A stretch of DNA of 13,086 nucleotides from an uncultured Clostridia bacterium (GTDB taxonomy: Bacteria; Bacillota; Clostridia; Christensenellales; UBA1242). Where the stretch lies: assembly GCA_948439925.1 (NCBI GenBank), contig CAOJNR010000013.1, forward strand, positions 1-13,086, given 5' to 3'. Every line of letters starts with the position of its first letter. Position 1 is the stretch's first letter. A program made the position numbers and the translations under genes. Of this stretch, positions 6,157 to 13,086 are shown in pieces. A model generated the notes under the pieces. The model had not been told where the DNA came from and ran no database searches. It saw only the letters and a program-made list of their open reading frames with translations.

Positions 6157-7311
6157 TTACTTTATATATATTATTTCTTCTGTTGCTAGTGCTTCTTTGA
6201 CAAGCGCTTCAATATCAAGATGACTTTCTTCTTTTTCTGCCTTTTCAATGGTTGGCTTGATAACAGGATTTTTTGGCAAGAACACAGTGCAACAGTCTTC
6301 GTATGGCAAAATGGAAGTTTCATAAGTATCAATCTTGTTGGCGATTGCCATAATTTCTTCCTTATCCATGGCAATGCAAGGTCTAAAAACAGGAAGAGAG
6401 CTTATAACACTGCCCGTCACAGTCATGCTTTGCATAGTCTGACTTGCAACTTGACCTAAACTTTCTCCTGTCACGATTGCGCCAAGCCCATTTTGCTCAC
6501 AAAGCTTTTCAGCAATTCGCATCATAATTCGCCTCATGATTGTTATCATAAACTCAGGCTTGCAGTGAACATGAATTGACTCCTGAATTTTAGTGAAAGA
6601 AATCACATGAAGTTTAATTTGCCCAACATAGCCAGACAAAATTTTTGCAAGCGAGAACACTTTTTCCTTTGCTCTTTCTGAGGTGTAAGGATAACTGTGG
6701 AAATGCACAGCCTCCATTGTCATACCTCTTTTTGCCATGAGATAGCAAGCGACTGGACTGTCAATCCCGCCCGACAAAAGAAGCAAGCCTTTCCCTGCTG
6801 TTTTAAGTGGCAACCCGCCTTGACCTTTTATTAACGTGGTGTAGACATACGCCTTACCATTCATTCTTATATCAACGTTGATTTCAGTGTCATAATTATA
6901 TAAATCAACACGCGAAGAAGGATATTTTTTCAGCATAACACCGCCCAAAGATGAGGCAAAATCCATAGATTTTATTGGAAAACTCTTATCTGCGCGCTTA
7001 ACAATCACCTTAAAAGATTTTCCGTCAAGATCAATCTTTTCAACCTCAGCTTGAATACTCTCTGGCGTCGCATCAATTTCCTCCGCGCGCGAAAAACTAT
7101 GTAAACCAAAAACACGACCAAGTTTAGTGACAATTTCACCCTCGCGCTCGTCTTTATAATTTGAAATAACATAGCGACCAAATGTTTTTGAGAATTTAAA
7201 CTCCTCGCCCGCCAACATTTCTTTTATATTGTTTATAAGTTGACCTTCAAACAGATTTCGGTTGTTACCTTTAAGATAAAGCTCACCAAACCTCAACAAT
7301 AAAACTTTCAT
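6157..7311 (-). CDS. thiI: ThiI, tRNA 4-thiouridine synthase
   Basis: ThiI uses ATP to adenylate uridine 8 of tRNA and inserts sulfur to make 4-thiouridine; in some bacteria it also serves thiamine thiazole synthesis. The 384-residue protein has an N-terminal ferredoxin-like region, a THUMP RNA-binding domain (about 60-165) and an AANH/PP-loop ATPase domain with LLSGGIDSP (178-186). The YEDCCTVFLPKNP motif (337-349) is typical of Gram-positive ThiI. The C-terminal rhodanese domain of the E. coli enzyme is absent, as is normal in Bacillota, so sulfur must come directly from a cysteine desulfurase. That partner is encoded just upstream: its TGA overlaps the thiI ATG in an ATGA junction, so the two are probably translationally coupled. 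Confidence 0.96.
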   Translation of the reverse strand: MKVLLLRFGELYLKGNNRNLFEGQLINNIKEMLAGEEFKFSKTFGRYVISNYKDEREGEIVTKLGRVFGLHSFSRAEEIDATPESIQAEVEKIDLDGKSFKVIVKRADKSFPIKSMDFASSLGGVMLKKYPSSRVDLYNYDTEINVDIRMNGKAYVYTTLIKGQGGLPLKTAGKGLLLLSGGIDSPVACYLMAKRGMTMEAVHFHSYPYTSERAKEKVFSLAKILSGYVGQIKLHVISFTKIQESIHVHCKPEFMITIMRRIMMRIAEKLCEQNGLGAIVTGESLGQVASQTMQSMTVTGSVISSLPVFRPCIAMDKEEIMAIANKIDTYETSILPYEDCCTVFLPKNPVIKPTIEKAEKEESHLDIEALVKEALATEEIIYIK

Positions 7312-8447
7312 TTAACCTTCTCCCATACTTCTTTATAGCGCTTTGCAATTATTTCCGCCGAAGACACAACCTCTTCTTCATTTAAATAAGCGTTAAACGA
7401 CACTCTTAAAGAGGATTTTATTCTTGACTTATCCATTCCCATATTTTCAAGCACACGATTTCCAGATTTCTTAGCTGAGCATGCACTACCCATACCAACA
7501 ACGACGTCATTTTCAAGAGCGCGCATAAGAGTTTCGCCATTAACTCCATCAAAAGATAATGAAATAACATAAGGACTGAAAGAGCTATCTTTATCTGAAT
7601 TGTCAATTTTGAGAATATGAACGCCGTCAACCTTGTTCATATTTTCTATAAAGAGAGTGTTAAACTTTTTAACTTTTTCAAAGTTTTCTTTAACATTAAT
7701 CTTATTAAACGCACAAGCCATAGCCATAATTCCAGCCACATTTTCAGTGCCTGAGCGAAGTCCAAACTCCTGACCACCACCAAAAACAATACTTTTCAAC
7801 GCTTGCTTATTGCGGACATACAATGCACCAACGCCTTTTGGCCCATGAAATTTATGAGCTGAAATAGTATATAAATCAACACCCAAATCATCCAGATTGA
7901 ACTCAATTTTACAAAATGCTTGAACGCCATCCACATGCAAAAGTGCCTTTGGACAAATTTTATCACGAATTTTGGCAACCCTTTTTATATCATTTATCGC
8001 ACCAGTTTCATTACTTACATGCATAACAGAGATAAGCCTTGTTTTTGGCGACAAAAGTTTTTCTAGTTCATCATAATCAACCTGTCCATTTTTAGACAAA
8101 GGCACAAACTTCACAGAATAATCGGAAAAAGTTTCAATATCCTTTGCAACATTATAAACGCTTGGATGCTCACCGATTGAAAAAACATGCTCCCAACCTT
8201 TTCTCAAACTGCCACGAATTGCGAGATTATTGCTCTCCGTCGCACCGCCAGTGAAAATTATATCACCCCTTTTTGCACCCAATTTAGCCAAAAGATTTTG
8301 CCTTACCTCATCCAGTTTTTTTGAAATATTGACGCCATGAATATAGTTTGTTGATGGATTGAAAAAAGCATCACAGGCATATTCTTTATATATGTCCATG
8401 CACTCTTCAAACATTTTTGTTGTTGCACCATTATCCAAATATATCAT
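7308..8447 (-). CDS. iscS: Cysteine desulfurase, probable sulfur donor for ThiI (NifS/IscS/NifZ type)
   Basis: This is a class V, PLP-dependent aminotransferase-fold enzyme that turns cysteine into alanine and a protein-bound persulfide. It has 379 residues, close to the family norm. Visible residues are GGATESNN (67-74), H94 in EHPSVYN stacking on PLP, D173 and Q176 in HVDGVQ, and the Schiff-base lysine K199 in SAHKFHGPKG. RSGTEN is at 231-236, and the persulfide-forming C323 lies in GSACSAKKSG on the mobile loop. The pairing with thiI through a four-base overlap parallels the B. subtilis nifZ-thiI pair, so its job is most likely tRNA thiolation; no iscU or sufU scaffold gene is nearby. The ATG at 8447 has a GAGG ribosome binding site six bases upstream. 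The family is certain; whether the best name is iscS, nifS or nifZ cannot be settled here. Confidence 0.93.
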   Translation of the reverse strand: MIYLDNGATTKMFEECMDIYKEYACDAFFNPSTNYIHGVNISKKLDEVRQNLLAKLGAKRGDIIFTGGATESNNLAIRGSLRKGWEHVFSIGEHPSVYNVAKDIETFSDYSVKFVPLSKNGQVDYDELEKLLSPKTRLISVMHVSNETGAINDIKRVAKIRDKICPKALLHVDGVQAFCKIEFNLDDLGVDLYTISAHKFHGPKGVGALYVRNKQALKSIVFGGGQEFGLRSGTENVAGIMAMACAFNKINVKENFEKVKKFNTLFIENMNKVDGVHILKIDNSDKDSSFSPYVISLSFDGVNGETLMRALENDVVVGMGSACSAKKSGNRVLENMGMDKSRIKSSLRVSFNAYLNEEEVVSSAEIIAKRYKEVWEKVK

Positions 8448-8482
8448 TTTTTCCTCAATATTTCAATAGACTACCACTATAT

Positions 8483-8512
8483 ATTGTATTATGTCTAACA
8501 AAATACTCACAA
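8483..8512 (-). promoter_or_regulatory. Weak candidate promoter for the desulfurase-thiI unit
   Basis: In the 75-base gap after pheT the minus strand shows TTGTGA (8512-8507), an 18-base spacer and TACAAT (8488-8483). I see no hairpin with a T-run after pheT, so read-through from pheST into the desulfurase gene is also possible. Confidence 0.35.
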
Positions 8513-8522
8513 TTTATTGAAT

Positions 8523-10922
8523 TTATCTTAAACTTGCTCCAAATCTGAAAGAAAGCGATTTAAGTGCTTTGTTGATAACTTTTGAAACTTCTTCATCAGT
8601 CAAAGTTTTAGTTTCATCAGAAAGTTTAATATTGAACGCCATGCTTTTCTTGCCCTCACCCAAGGCTTGACTTCTGTAAATATCAAAAAGTTTGACCCCG
8701 AACAGAAGCTTTCCGCAAGCAGACTTGATTGCGTCCATAAGTTCCTCAGTTGTCACTTTTTCATCTACAACAACAGCCAAGTCACGCTCAACAACAGGAT
8801 ATTTCGGAACAGCCTTCACAACAAATCTCTTGTCTGTTTTACTTGCAAGAAAATCACTGCTTATTTCACCATAAATGGTTTTAGCACTTATATCAAAGTT
8901 TTTCGCAACTGTTGGATGAATTTGACCAAAGTGACCAATCACCTTTTCGCCACAAACAATATCGGCAGAAATTCCAGGATGCAGATATGGCTGTGATGAT
9001 GGCACAAGTTTATATTCCACTGCTGTGAGTGATAACGAATTCTCAACCACACCTTTCATATGGAAGAAATCAAAACCGCTCTCGCTTACCACAAAGGCTA
9101 TAAAATTCTCTTCAACTGGAAGTTCTTTGATAGGAAGCTCTTTTGGAATATAAGTTCTTCCACATTCAAAAAGTCTGGCTTCCTTATTGCCAACGCTCAC
9201 ATTAAAAGAAAGACAATTCAAAAGTGAGTATGCCATGGCAGTTCTAAGGCAAGAAATTTCTTCACTGATTGGATTGATAATTTTTACCATTCTTGTTCGA
9301 TCATCTTTTATAAGAAGTTTATCACATATGTTTGACGGACAAAGTGAATAGTTGACCGTTTCATAGAAACCATAATCAACAAGCATATTTCTAAGTTTTC
9401 TTTCAATAGCCATTCTCGGCTCAACTTGCCCTTCTGTTACTGATGCATTCTCAAAAAGAGCTTTATCGATATTGTCATAACTATCATAACCATAAATTCT
9501 GATAACCTCTTCGGCAAGATCATTATTGTTTATTATATCCTCTCTATAAGGCGGAACTTCACATTCAATTCGGTCACCACTTATAACCGTTTTAATTCCA
9601 AGATTGTTCAAAATATTTTTGATAGTTTCGTTCTTGATTTCAATACCAAGAATTTGATTTATTGCACTCACTGAACCACGAACAATTCTCGATTCATTCT
9701 TTTCACTTGCAATATCAATTATTCCTCGTGCAACCTTGCCACATCCAAGTTTATCAACAAGGTGCAAAGCGCGCAAAAGTCCAATTTCTGCATTTGCCAC
9801 ATTGACACCTTTTGAATAGCGCTGAGCAGAATCTGTCATAACACCAAAGCGCCTGCTTGTAAGCCTAATACATTTGAGATCAAAATTTGCGCCTTCAAAG
9901 ATAACCGTTTTAGTATCATCATTAATGCACGAGTTTGTTCCACCTATAACACCAGCAATAACCATTGGTTTTTCTTGATCAGCAATAACCATTGTTTCTT
10001 TATCAAGTTCATAAGTGTTATGATTGAGCGCCTCAATCTTCTCACCAGTTTTTGCTTGACGAACTATAATTTTATTTCCGCCTATCAAAGTTTGGTCAAA
10101 AGCATGAAGAGGCTGACCTATTTCAACAAGGACATAGTTTGTTATATCAACAATAGTGTTTATTGGTTTAATTCCAACTGCGTTTAGCCTTGCCCTCATC
10201 CAAAGTGGAGAGCGTGAAAGTTTAACATCAGTGACTGCGCCTGCCATATAGCGTTTGCAGTTTTTCGTTTCCACCTCAACATTGACATAATTGCGAACTG
10301 TATCCTTTGAATAGATATCAATAGGATAACTGAGGTTGATTTTGCGCATAGGAATGCCAAAAATTGCACTCACTTCGCGAGCAATTCCCACAATACTGAG
10401 GCAATCGGCACGATTTGGAGTCACTCCAATATCAAAAATCACATCATCAAGTTCAAGCGCCTTTTCAATCGGAGTCCCCGCTTTCATTTCATCAGGAAGA
10501 ATGAGGATTCCGTTTATTCCTGCGCCTTCAAAATAGTTTTCGTCAATCCCAATCTCTTCGCCAGAGCAAAACATACCAAAAGAATCGACGCCACGGAATT
10601 TCGATGGCTGAATTTTAACGCCATTGACAAGATCAGCACCTGGCAAAGACACAGGCACAGTCGCGCCCTCAAACACATTGGTTGCAGATGTGACAATCTG
10701 AGTTAATTTTTCACCAATATCTACTTGGCAAACCACCAACTTATCTGCTTGCGGATGCTTTTCAATTTTAACAATCTTGCCAACAACCACATCATGCAAA
10801 TGTTCATTTTGATAGATTATTTCCTCAACTTCCATTCCAGCACTTGTCAAGCGTTTTGCCACCTCTTCTGGTTTTTCATGAATATCGACAAAATCTTTAA
10901 TCCATTTATAAGTTACCTTCAT
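8523..10922 (-). CDS. pheT: Phenylalanyl-tRNA synthetase beta subunit
   Basis: The beta chain of the alpha2-beta2 enzyme that charges tRNA-Phe; it supports tRNA binding and carries the editing site that removes mis-attached tyrosine. The 799 residues fit the full bacterial form. In order there is an EMAP/OB-fold tRNA-binding domain (about 40-150, with KHPQADKLVVC at 55-65) and a B3/B4 editing domain (about 210-380, with IVDITNYVLVEIGQPLHAFD at 257-276). A B5 domain (about 405-480, with VPPYREDI) and a synthetase-like core follow, then a C-terminal FDX-ACB anticodon-binding domain (about 705-799, with KYPVVERDLAVVV). The ATG at 10922 follows a GGAGAAG ribosome binding site. It lies 24 bases after pheS and is expected to share its transcript and its T-box control. 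Confidence 0.97.
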   Translation of the reverse strand: MKVTYKWIKDFVDIHEKPEEVAKRLTSAGMEVEEIIYQNEHLHDVVVGKIVKIEKHPQADKLVVCQVDIGEKLTQIVTSATNVFEGATVPVSLPGADLVNGVKIQPSKFRGVDSFGMFCSGEEIGIDENYFEGAGINGILILPDEMKAGTPIEKALELDDVIFDIGVTPNRADCLSIVGIAREVSAIFGIPMRKINLSYPIDIYSKDTVRNYVNVEVETKNCKRYMAGAVTDVKLSRSPLWMRARLNAVGIKPINTIVDITNYVLVEIGQPLHAFDQTLIGGNKIIVRQAKTGEKIEALNHNTYELDKETMVIADQEKPMVIAGVIGGTNSCINDDTKTVIFEGANFDLKCIRLTSRRFGVMTDSAQRYSKGVNVANAEIGLLRALHLVDKLGCGKVARGIIDIASEKNESRIVRGSVSAINQILGIEIKNETIKNILNNLGIKTVISGDRIECEVPPYREDIINNNDLAEEVIRIYGYDSYDNIDKALFENASVTEGQVEPRMAIERKLRNMLVDYGFYETVNYSLCPSNICDKLLIKDDRTRMVKIINPISEEISCLRTAMAYSLLNCLSFNVSVGNKEARLFECGRTYIPKELPIKELPVEENFIAFVVSESGFDFFHMKGVVENSLSLTAVEYKLVPSSQPYLHPGISADIVCGEKVIGHFGQIHPTVAKNFDISAKTIYGEISSDFLASKTDKRFVVKAVPKYPVVERDLAVVVDEKVTTEELMDAIKSACGKLLFGVKLFDIYRSQALGEGKKSMAFNIKLSDETKTLTDEEVSKVINKALKSLSFRFGASLR

Positions 10923-10946
10923 TTTTCTTCTCCATTATTTTATTTT

Positions 10947-11966
10947 TTATTTTAATTGACTTAAAAACCTGACATCATTTTTATACATTGTTCGCAAATC
11001 AGGAATTGCGTTAAGCACCATTGACGTTCTTTCAATCCCCATCCCAAACGCAAAGCCTGTAAACTTTTTGCTGTCAATTCCTGCAATATCAAGCACCTTT
11101 GGATTAACCACGCCAGCGCCAAGAATTTCCAAAAATCCAGTTCCTTTGCAAGTCTTACAGCCTTCACCTTTGCAGTTAGGACATGACACGTCAACCTCAA
11201 TACTTGGCTCAGTGAATGGGAAAAATGATGGACGGAATCTCACTTTTGTGCCTTCACCATAAAGCCTTCTCATCATTTCTGAAAGCATGATTTTGAGGTC
11301 TGCCATAGACACATTTTCGTCAACCACAAGACCTTCGCACTGATGGAAAACTGGCGAGTGAGTTGAGTCACTGTCATTTCTGTAAGTTTTGCCAGGAGAT
11401 ATAATCTTGAAAGGCGGTTTTCGAGTTTCAAGTTCACGCGATTGAACGGCAGATGTTTGAGTTCTAAGCAAGATATTATCTGTTATATAGAACGAATCTT
11501 GCATATCTCTTGAAGGATGGTTTTTGGGAATATTCATCGCTTCAAAGTTATAATAATCAGTTTCAACCTCAGGGCCGTCAACAACAGTGAATCCCATGTC
11601 AACGCAAATGTCAATAAGTTTGTCAGTTATCATTGGAACAGCATGAACTGCACCTTTTGATATAAACTTACTTGGCTCTGTGATGTCAATTTTCTCACTT
11701 GCAAGAGAATTTGCAAGTTCTTCTTCATCAAATCTATTTTCTTTCTCTTCAATTCGGCTTTCGATTTCACTTCTCACTTCGTTGACAAGCGCTCCAACCT
11801 TTGGTCTGTCTTCTGGCGAAACGTCACGCATACCACGCAAAATTGCAGTAAGCTCACCTTGCTTACCGAGATACTTTACTTTAATTTCGTTGAGTGATTT
11901 CTTATCTGAAATGTTCTGAATTTCAACGAGCGCCTTTTCTTTGATTTCTTTTAACTTTTCAATCAT
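10947..11966 (-). CDS. pheS: Phenylalanyl-tRNA synthetase alpha subunit
   Basis: The catalytic alpha chain of phenylalanyl-tRNA synthetase, a class II enzyme. At 339 residues it is full length. An N-terminal coiled coil (about 1-90) that holds tRNA is followed by the class II core. Motif 1 lies near 137-150, then HPSRDMQDSFY (150-160), motif 2 TYRNDSDSTHSPVFHQCEG (194-212), RFRPSFFPFTEPS (243-255), and motif 3 GFAFGMGIERTSM with R313 (304-316). Four cysteines (C262, C265, C270, C273; CxxC-x4-CxxC) form a small knuckle-like insert before the LEILGAG strand; this is common in clostridial PheS and absent from E. coli PheS. The ATG at 11966 follows AGGAGAG at normal distance. It is the first gene of pheST and is controlled by the T-box leader upstream. 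Confidence 0.97.
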   Translation of the reverse strand: MIEKLKEIKEKALVEIQNISDKKSLNEIKVKYLGKQGELTAILRGMRDVSPEDRPKVGALVNEVRSEIESRIEEKENRFDEEELANSLASEKIDITEPSKFISKGAVHAVPMITDKLIDICVDMGFTVVDGPEVETDYYNFEAMNIPKNHPSRDMQDSFYITDNILLRTQTSAVQSRELETRKPPFKIISPGKTYRNDSDSTHSPVFHQCEGLVVDENVSMADLKIMLSEMMRRLYGEGTKVRFRPSFFPFTEPSIEVDVSCPNCKGEGCKTCKGTGFLEILGAGVVNPKVLDIAGIDSKKFTGFAFGMGIERTSMVLNAIPDLRTMYKNDVRFLSQLK

Positions 11967-11981
11967 ATCTCTCTCCTATAA

Positions 11982-12021
11982 AAACAAAAACTCTCCTCAC
12001 CACTTAGGACGAAAGAGAGTT
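11982..12021 (-). terminator. Regulated terminator hairpin of the pheST T-box
   Basis: On the minus strand AACTCTC (12021-12015) pairs with GAGAGTT (11995-11989), with further weak pairing inside. The stem is followed by TTTTTGTTTTT, just before the pheS ribosome binding site. The bases immediately upstream are the T-box sequence, so this stem competes with the antiterminator that forms when uncharged tRNA-Phe is bound. Confidence 0.8.
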
Positions 12022-12323
12022 CTCCGCGTTACCACCTAATTTCACTCAAATTTATTTTTTCATTTATTATTCTCTTTAAAAAATATAAATTAAAAAATTA
12101 TAAAATTTAAAAAAACCAATAAAAGCAAAACAAAAATGAGCCTTCATTACCCTTTACGCAGGTTCACGACACAAACTAATAAAGCACCAAAAAATTGATG
12201 TTTGTTCGCAAGTGTAGCTAGAAAGTGAATTCAAAATATAACCAATATATCTTTTTCTCAGCACCAAAAGACTCTCTGTGAAATTGAATTATATCCTACT
12301 TGTCTTTCATCATCGCTTTTAAT
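11982..12323 (-). promoter_or_regulatory. T-box riboswitch leader, tRNA-Phe specific, upstream of pheST
   Basis: The roughly 340-nt leader senses uncharged tRNA-Phe and allows transcription of pheST when charging is low. On the minus strand the conserved order is present. There is a stem I with AGAGAG (12277-12272) and GGTGCTGAGA (about 12265-12256). A specifier loop follows with TTC (12229-12227, the UUC Phe codon) in the context GAATTCACTTTCTAGC. Then come stem II/III sequences, and the T-box core AGGTGGTAACGCGG (about 12037-12024). The core varies from canonical GGTGGTACCGCGG by one base. Its TGGT bulge would pair with the 3' end (ACCA) of tRNA-Phe. A terminator follows and then the pheS ribosome binding site. 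A very AT-rich linker (about 12045-12125) separates the stems from the T-box core. This leader accounts for the 460-base non-coding stretch between pheS and the rluA-like gene. Confidence 0.92.
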
Positions 12324-12329
12324 ATTTTT

Positions 12330-12358
12330 ATTATATATAAAATTATCACCATTGTCAA
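12330..12358 (-). promoter_or_regulatory. Consensus sigma-A promoter of pheST
   Basis: TTGACA (12358-12353), a 17-base spacer and TATAAT (12335-12330) on the minus strand are a perfect consensus match. Transcription would start near 12323 and read through the T-box leader into pheS. Such a strong promoter fits a gene controlled mainly by transcription termination. Confidence 0.9.
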
Positions 12359-12389
12359 CTAAATTAAAGCAAATTAGCCTTATTTTTAT

Positions 12390-12418
12390 TTGTCAATTTT
12401 TATAAAAAATGCTAAAAT
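12390..12418 (+). promoter_or_regulatory. Probable promoter of the RluA-like gene
   Basis: TTGTCA (12390-12395), a 17-base spacer and TAAAAT (12413-12418) precede the ATG at 12426 by seven bases, so the transcript would begin at about the start codon. A second TATAAT (12419-12424) overlaps but lacks a -35 box at the right distance. It is divergent from the pheST promoter, the two -35 boxes being about 31 bases apart. Confidence 0.55.
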
Positions 12419-12425
12419 TATAATC

Positions 12426-13086
12426 ATGAAATTTCAAGCATATACAATAGACAAAGAATATCGGTCAATTTACCATTTTCTTAAAGATTATTCTTTTTCT
12501 GAAAATTACATTTCAAACCTCAGAAAAACTTGGGGAAATTTTGTGGTGAATGGAGAAATTGTCAATATAAGAAAACCATTGTTTAAAAACGACAAACTTG
12601 AAATAAACTCAAATCCAAACACAAAAACAACTATTATGCATTGCATACTACCACTAGATATTGTATACGAAGACGAATACTACCTACTAATAAATAAACC
12701 AAGCGGAATTTCAACCATGCCAAACCGATCACACTACTCTTATAATCTTGCGGGTGCAATTTGCAAATATATGGAAGAAAAAGATGAAAATTTTGTTCTT
12801 CGAATTGCCAACCGTCTTGACAAAGACACCTCTGGAATTGTTATAGTTGCAAAAGATAGCATTGCTTTAAAAGCACTTAAAGCTCAAAAAACATATTATG
12901 CCATTTGCGAAGGCGTGATTGAAAGCGAGATTATTATTGACGAAAAAATTTTAACAATAAATGAGAATGGAATTAACCAAATAAAGCGTATCGTTTCACC
13001 ACTTGGAAAAGATGCAAAAACTTATGTTAGGCCAATCAAGAACGATGGCAAGCACACACTGCTTGAAATCAAACTTGAACATGGAA
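12426..13086 (+). CDS. RluA-family pseudouridine synthase (3' end cut by window edge)
   Basis: The first 220 codons of a pseudouridine synthase that isomerises uridine in rRNA or tRNA. An S4 RNA-binding domain occupies about residues 13-60. The catalytic domain begins near LDIVYEDEYYLLINKPSG (77-94), typical of RluA/RluD enzymes, and has the active-site motif NRLDKDTSGIVIVAKD with predicted catalytic D132. Most relatives have His where this protein has N129, and the segment after VAKD is about seven residues shorter than usual before KTYYAICEG. The frame stays open to the edge, reaching the KLEHG strand that normally leads into a THQIR motif. The ATG has no Shine-Dalgarno sequence and lies seven bases after the -10 box, so the mRNA is probably leaderless. 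The family call is secure; the modified position and RNA are unknown. Confidence 0.9.
   Translation, partial: MKFQAYTIDKEYRSIYHFLKDYSFSENYISNLRKTWGNFVVNGEIVNIRKPLFKNDKLEINSNPNTKTTIMHCILPLDIVYEDEYYLLINKPSGISTMPNRSHYSYNLAGAICKYMEEKDENFVLRIANRLDKDTSGIVIVAKDSIALKALKAQKTYYAICEGVIESEIIIDEKILTINENGINQIKRIVSPLGKDAKTYVRPIKNDGKHTLLEIKLEHG

Noticed and set aside
8467..8497. TAGAC...GTCTA inverted repeat between pheT and the desulfurase gene
   Set aside because: Only five base pairs with a 21-base loop and no T-run; too weak to call a terminator or an operator.
12045..12125. AT-rich stretch considered as an origin element, repeat array or small gene
   Set aside because: It lies inside the T-box leader between the upstream stems and the T-box core, shows no repeated unit or DnaA-box cluster, and no frame with a ribosome binding site.
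1..13086. CRISPR array, transposon, prophage, tRNA or rRNA gene, toxin-antitoxin or novel defence system
   Set aside because: No regularly spaced repeats, terminal inverted repeats, transposase or integrase motifs, or tRNA-like cloverleaf were seen. All long frames are explained by the genes listed.

Overview
The window looks like a chromosomal stretch from a low-GC, spore-forming Bacillota, most likely an uncultured member of the Clostridia. The evidence is a SpoIVB sporulation protease, the ArgR-RecN-SpoIVB gene order, a phenylalanine T-box riboswitch ahead of pheST, a PheS with a four-cysteine insert of the clostridial kind, TTGACA/TATAAT promoters with AGGAGG-type ribosome binding sites, and generally AT-rich DNA. 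Finer placement is not possible from this sequence alone.

Layout, left to right. (1) 1-1534, minus: an ABC exporter running off the left edge, markedly AT-richer than the rest, with its own promoter and apparently no leader. (2) 1646-5047, minus: argR, recN and spoIVB. A terminator-like hairpin sits directly against the spoIVB ribosome binding site, and spo0A is not in its usual place after spoIVB. The recN reading frame follows the argR stop codon directly and contains its Walker A motif, but has no ATG, GTG or TTG upstream of that motif. (3) 5048-5347: an intergenic region with the argR promoter, a good ARG box, and a separate promoter for the divergent gene. (4) 5348-6088, plus: a peptidase S51 family protein. 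It shares a bidirectional terminator (6117-6150) with the next unit. (5) 6157-8447, minus: a cysteine desulfurase and ThiI, overlapping by ATGA, a sulfur relay for 4-thiouridine in tRNA and possibly thiamine synthesis. (6) 8523-11966, minus: pheS and pheT, behind a T-box leader (about 11982-12323) with a UUC specifier and a consensus promoter. (7) 12426-13086, plus: the start of a divergent RluA-type pseudouridine synthase, divergently transcribed from the pheST promoter and again apparently leaderless.

Most of the window is housekeeping: amino-acid control, DNA repair, tRNA charging, tRNA thiolation and pseudouridylation, plus one sporulation gene. I see no CRISPR array, transposase, phage gene, tRNA or rRNA gene, and no convincing new multi-gene system. 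The points most worth a second look are the broken or non-canonical start of recN, the hairpin at the spoIVB start, the loss of spo0A linkage, and the two leaderless-type genes at the window edges.
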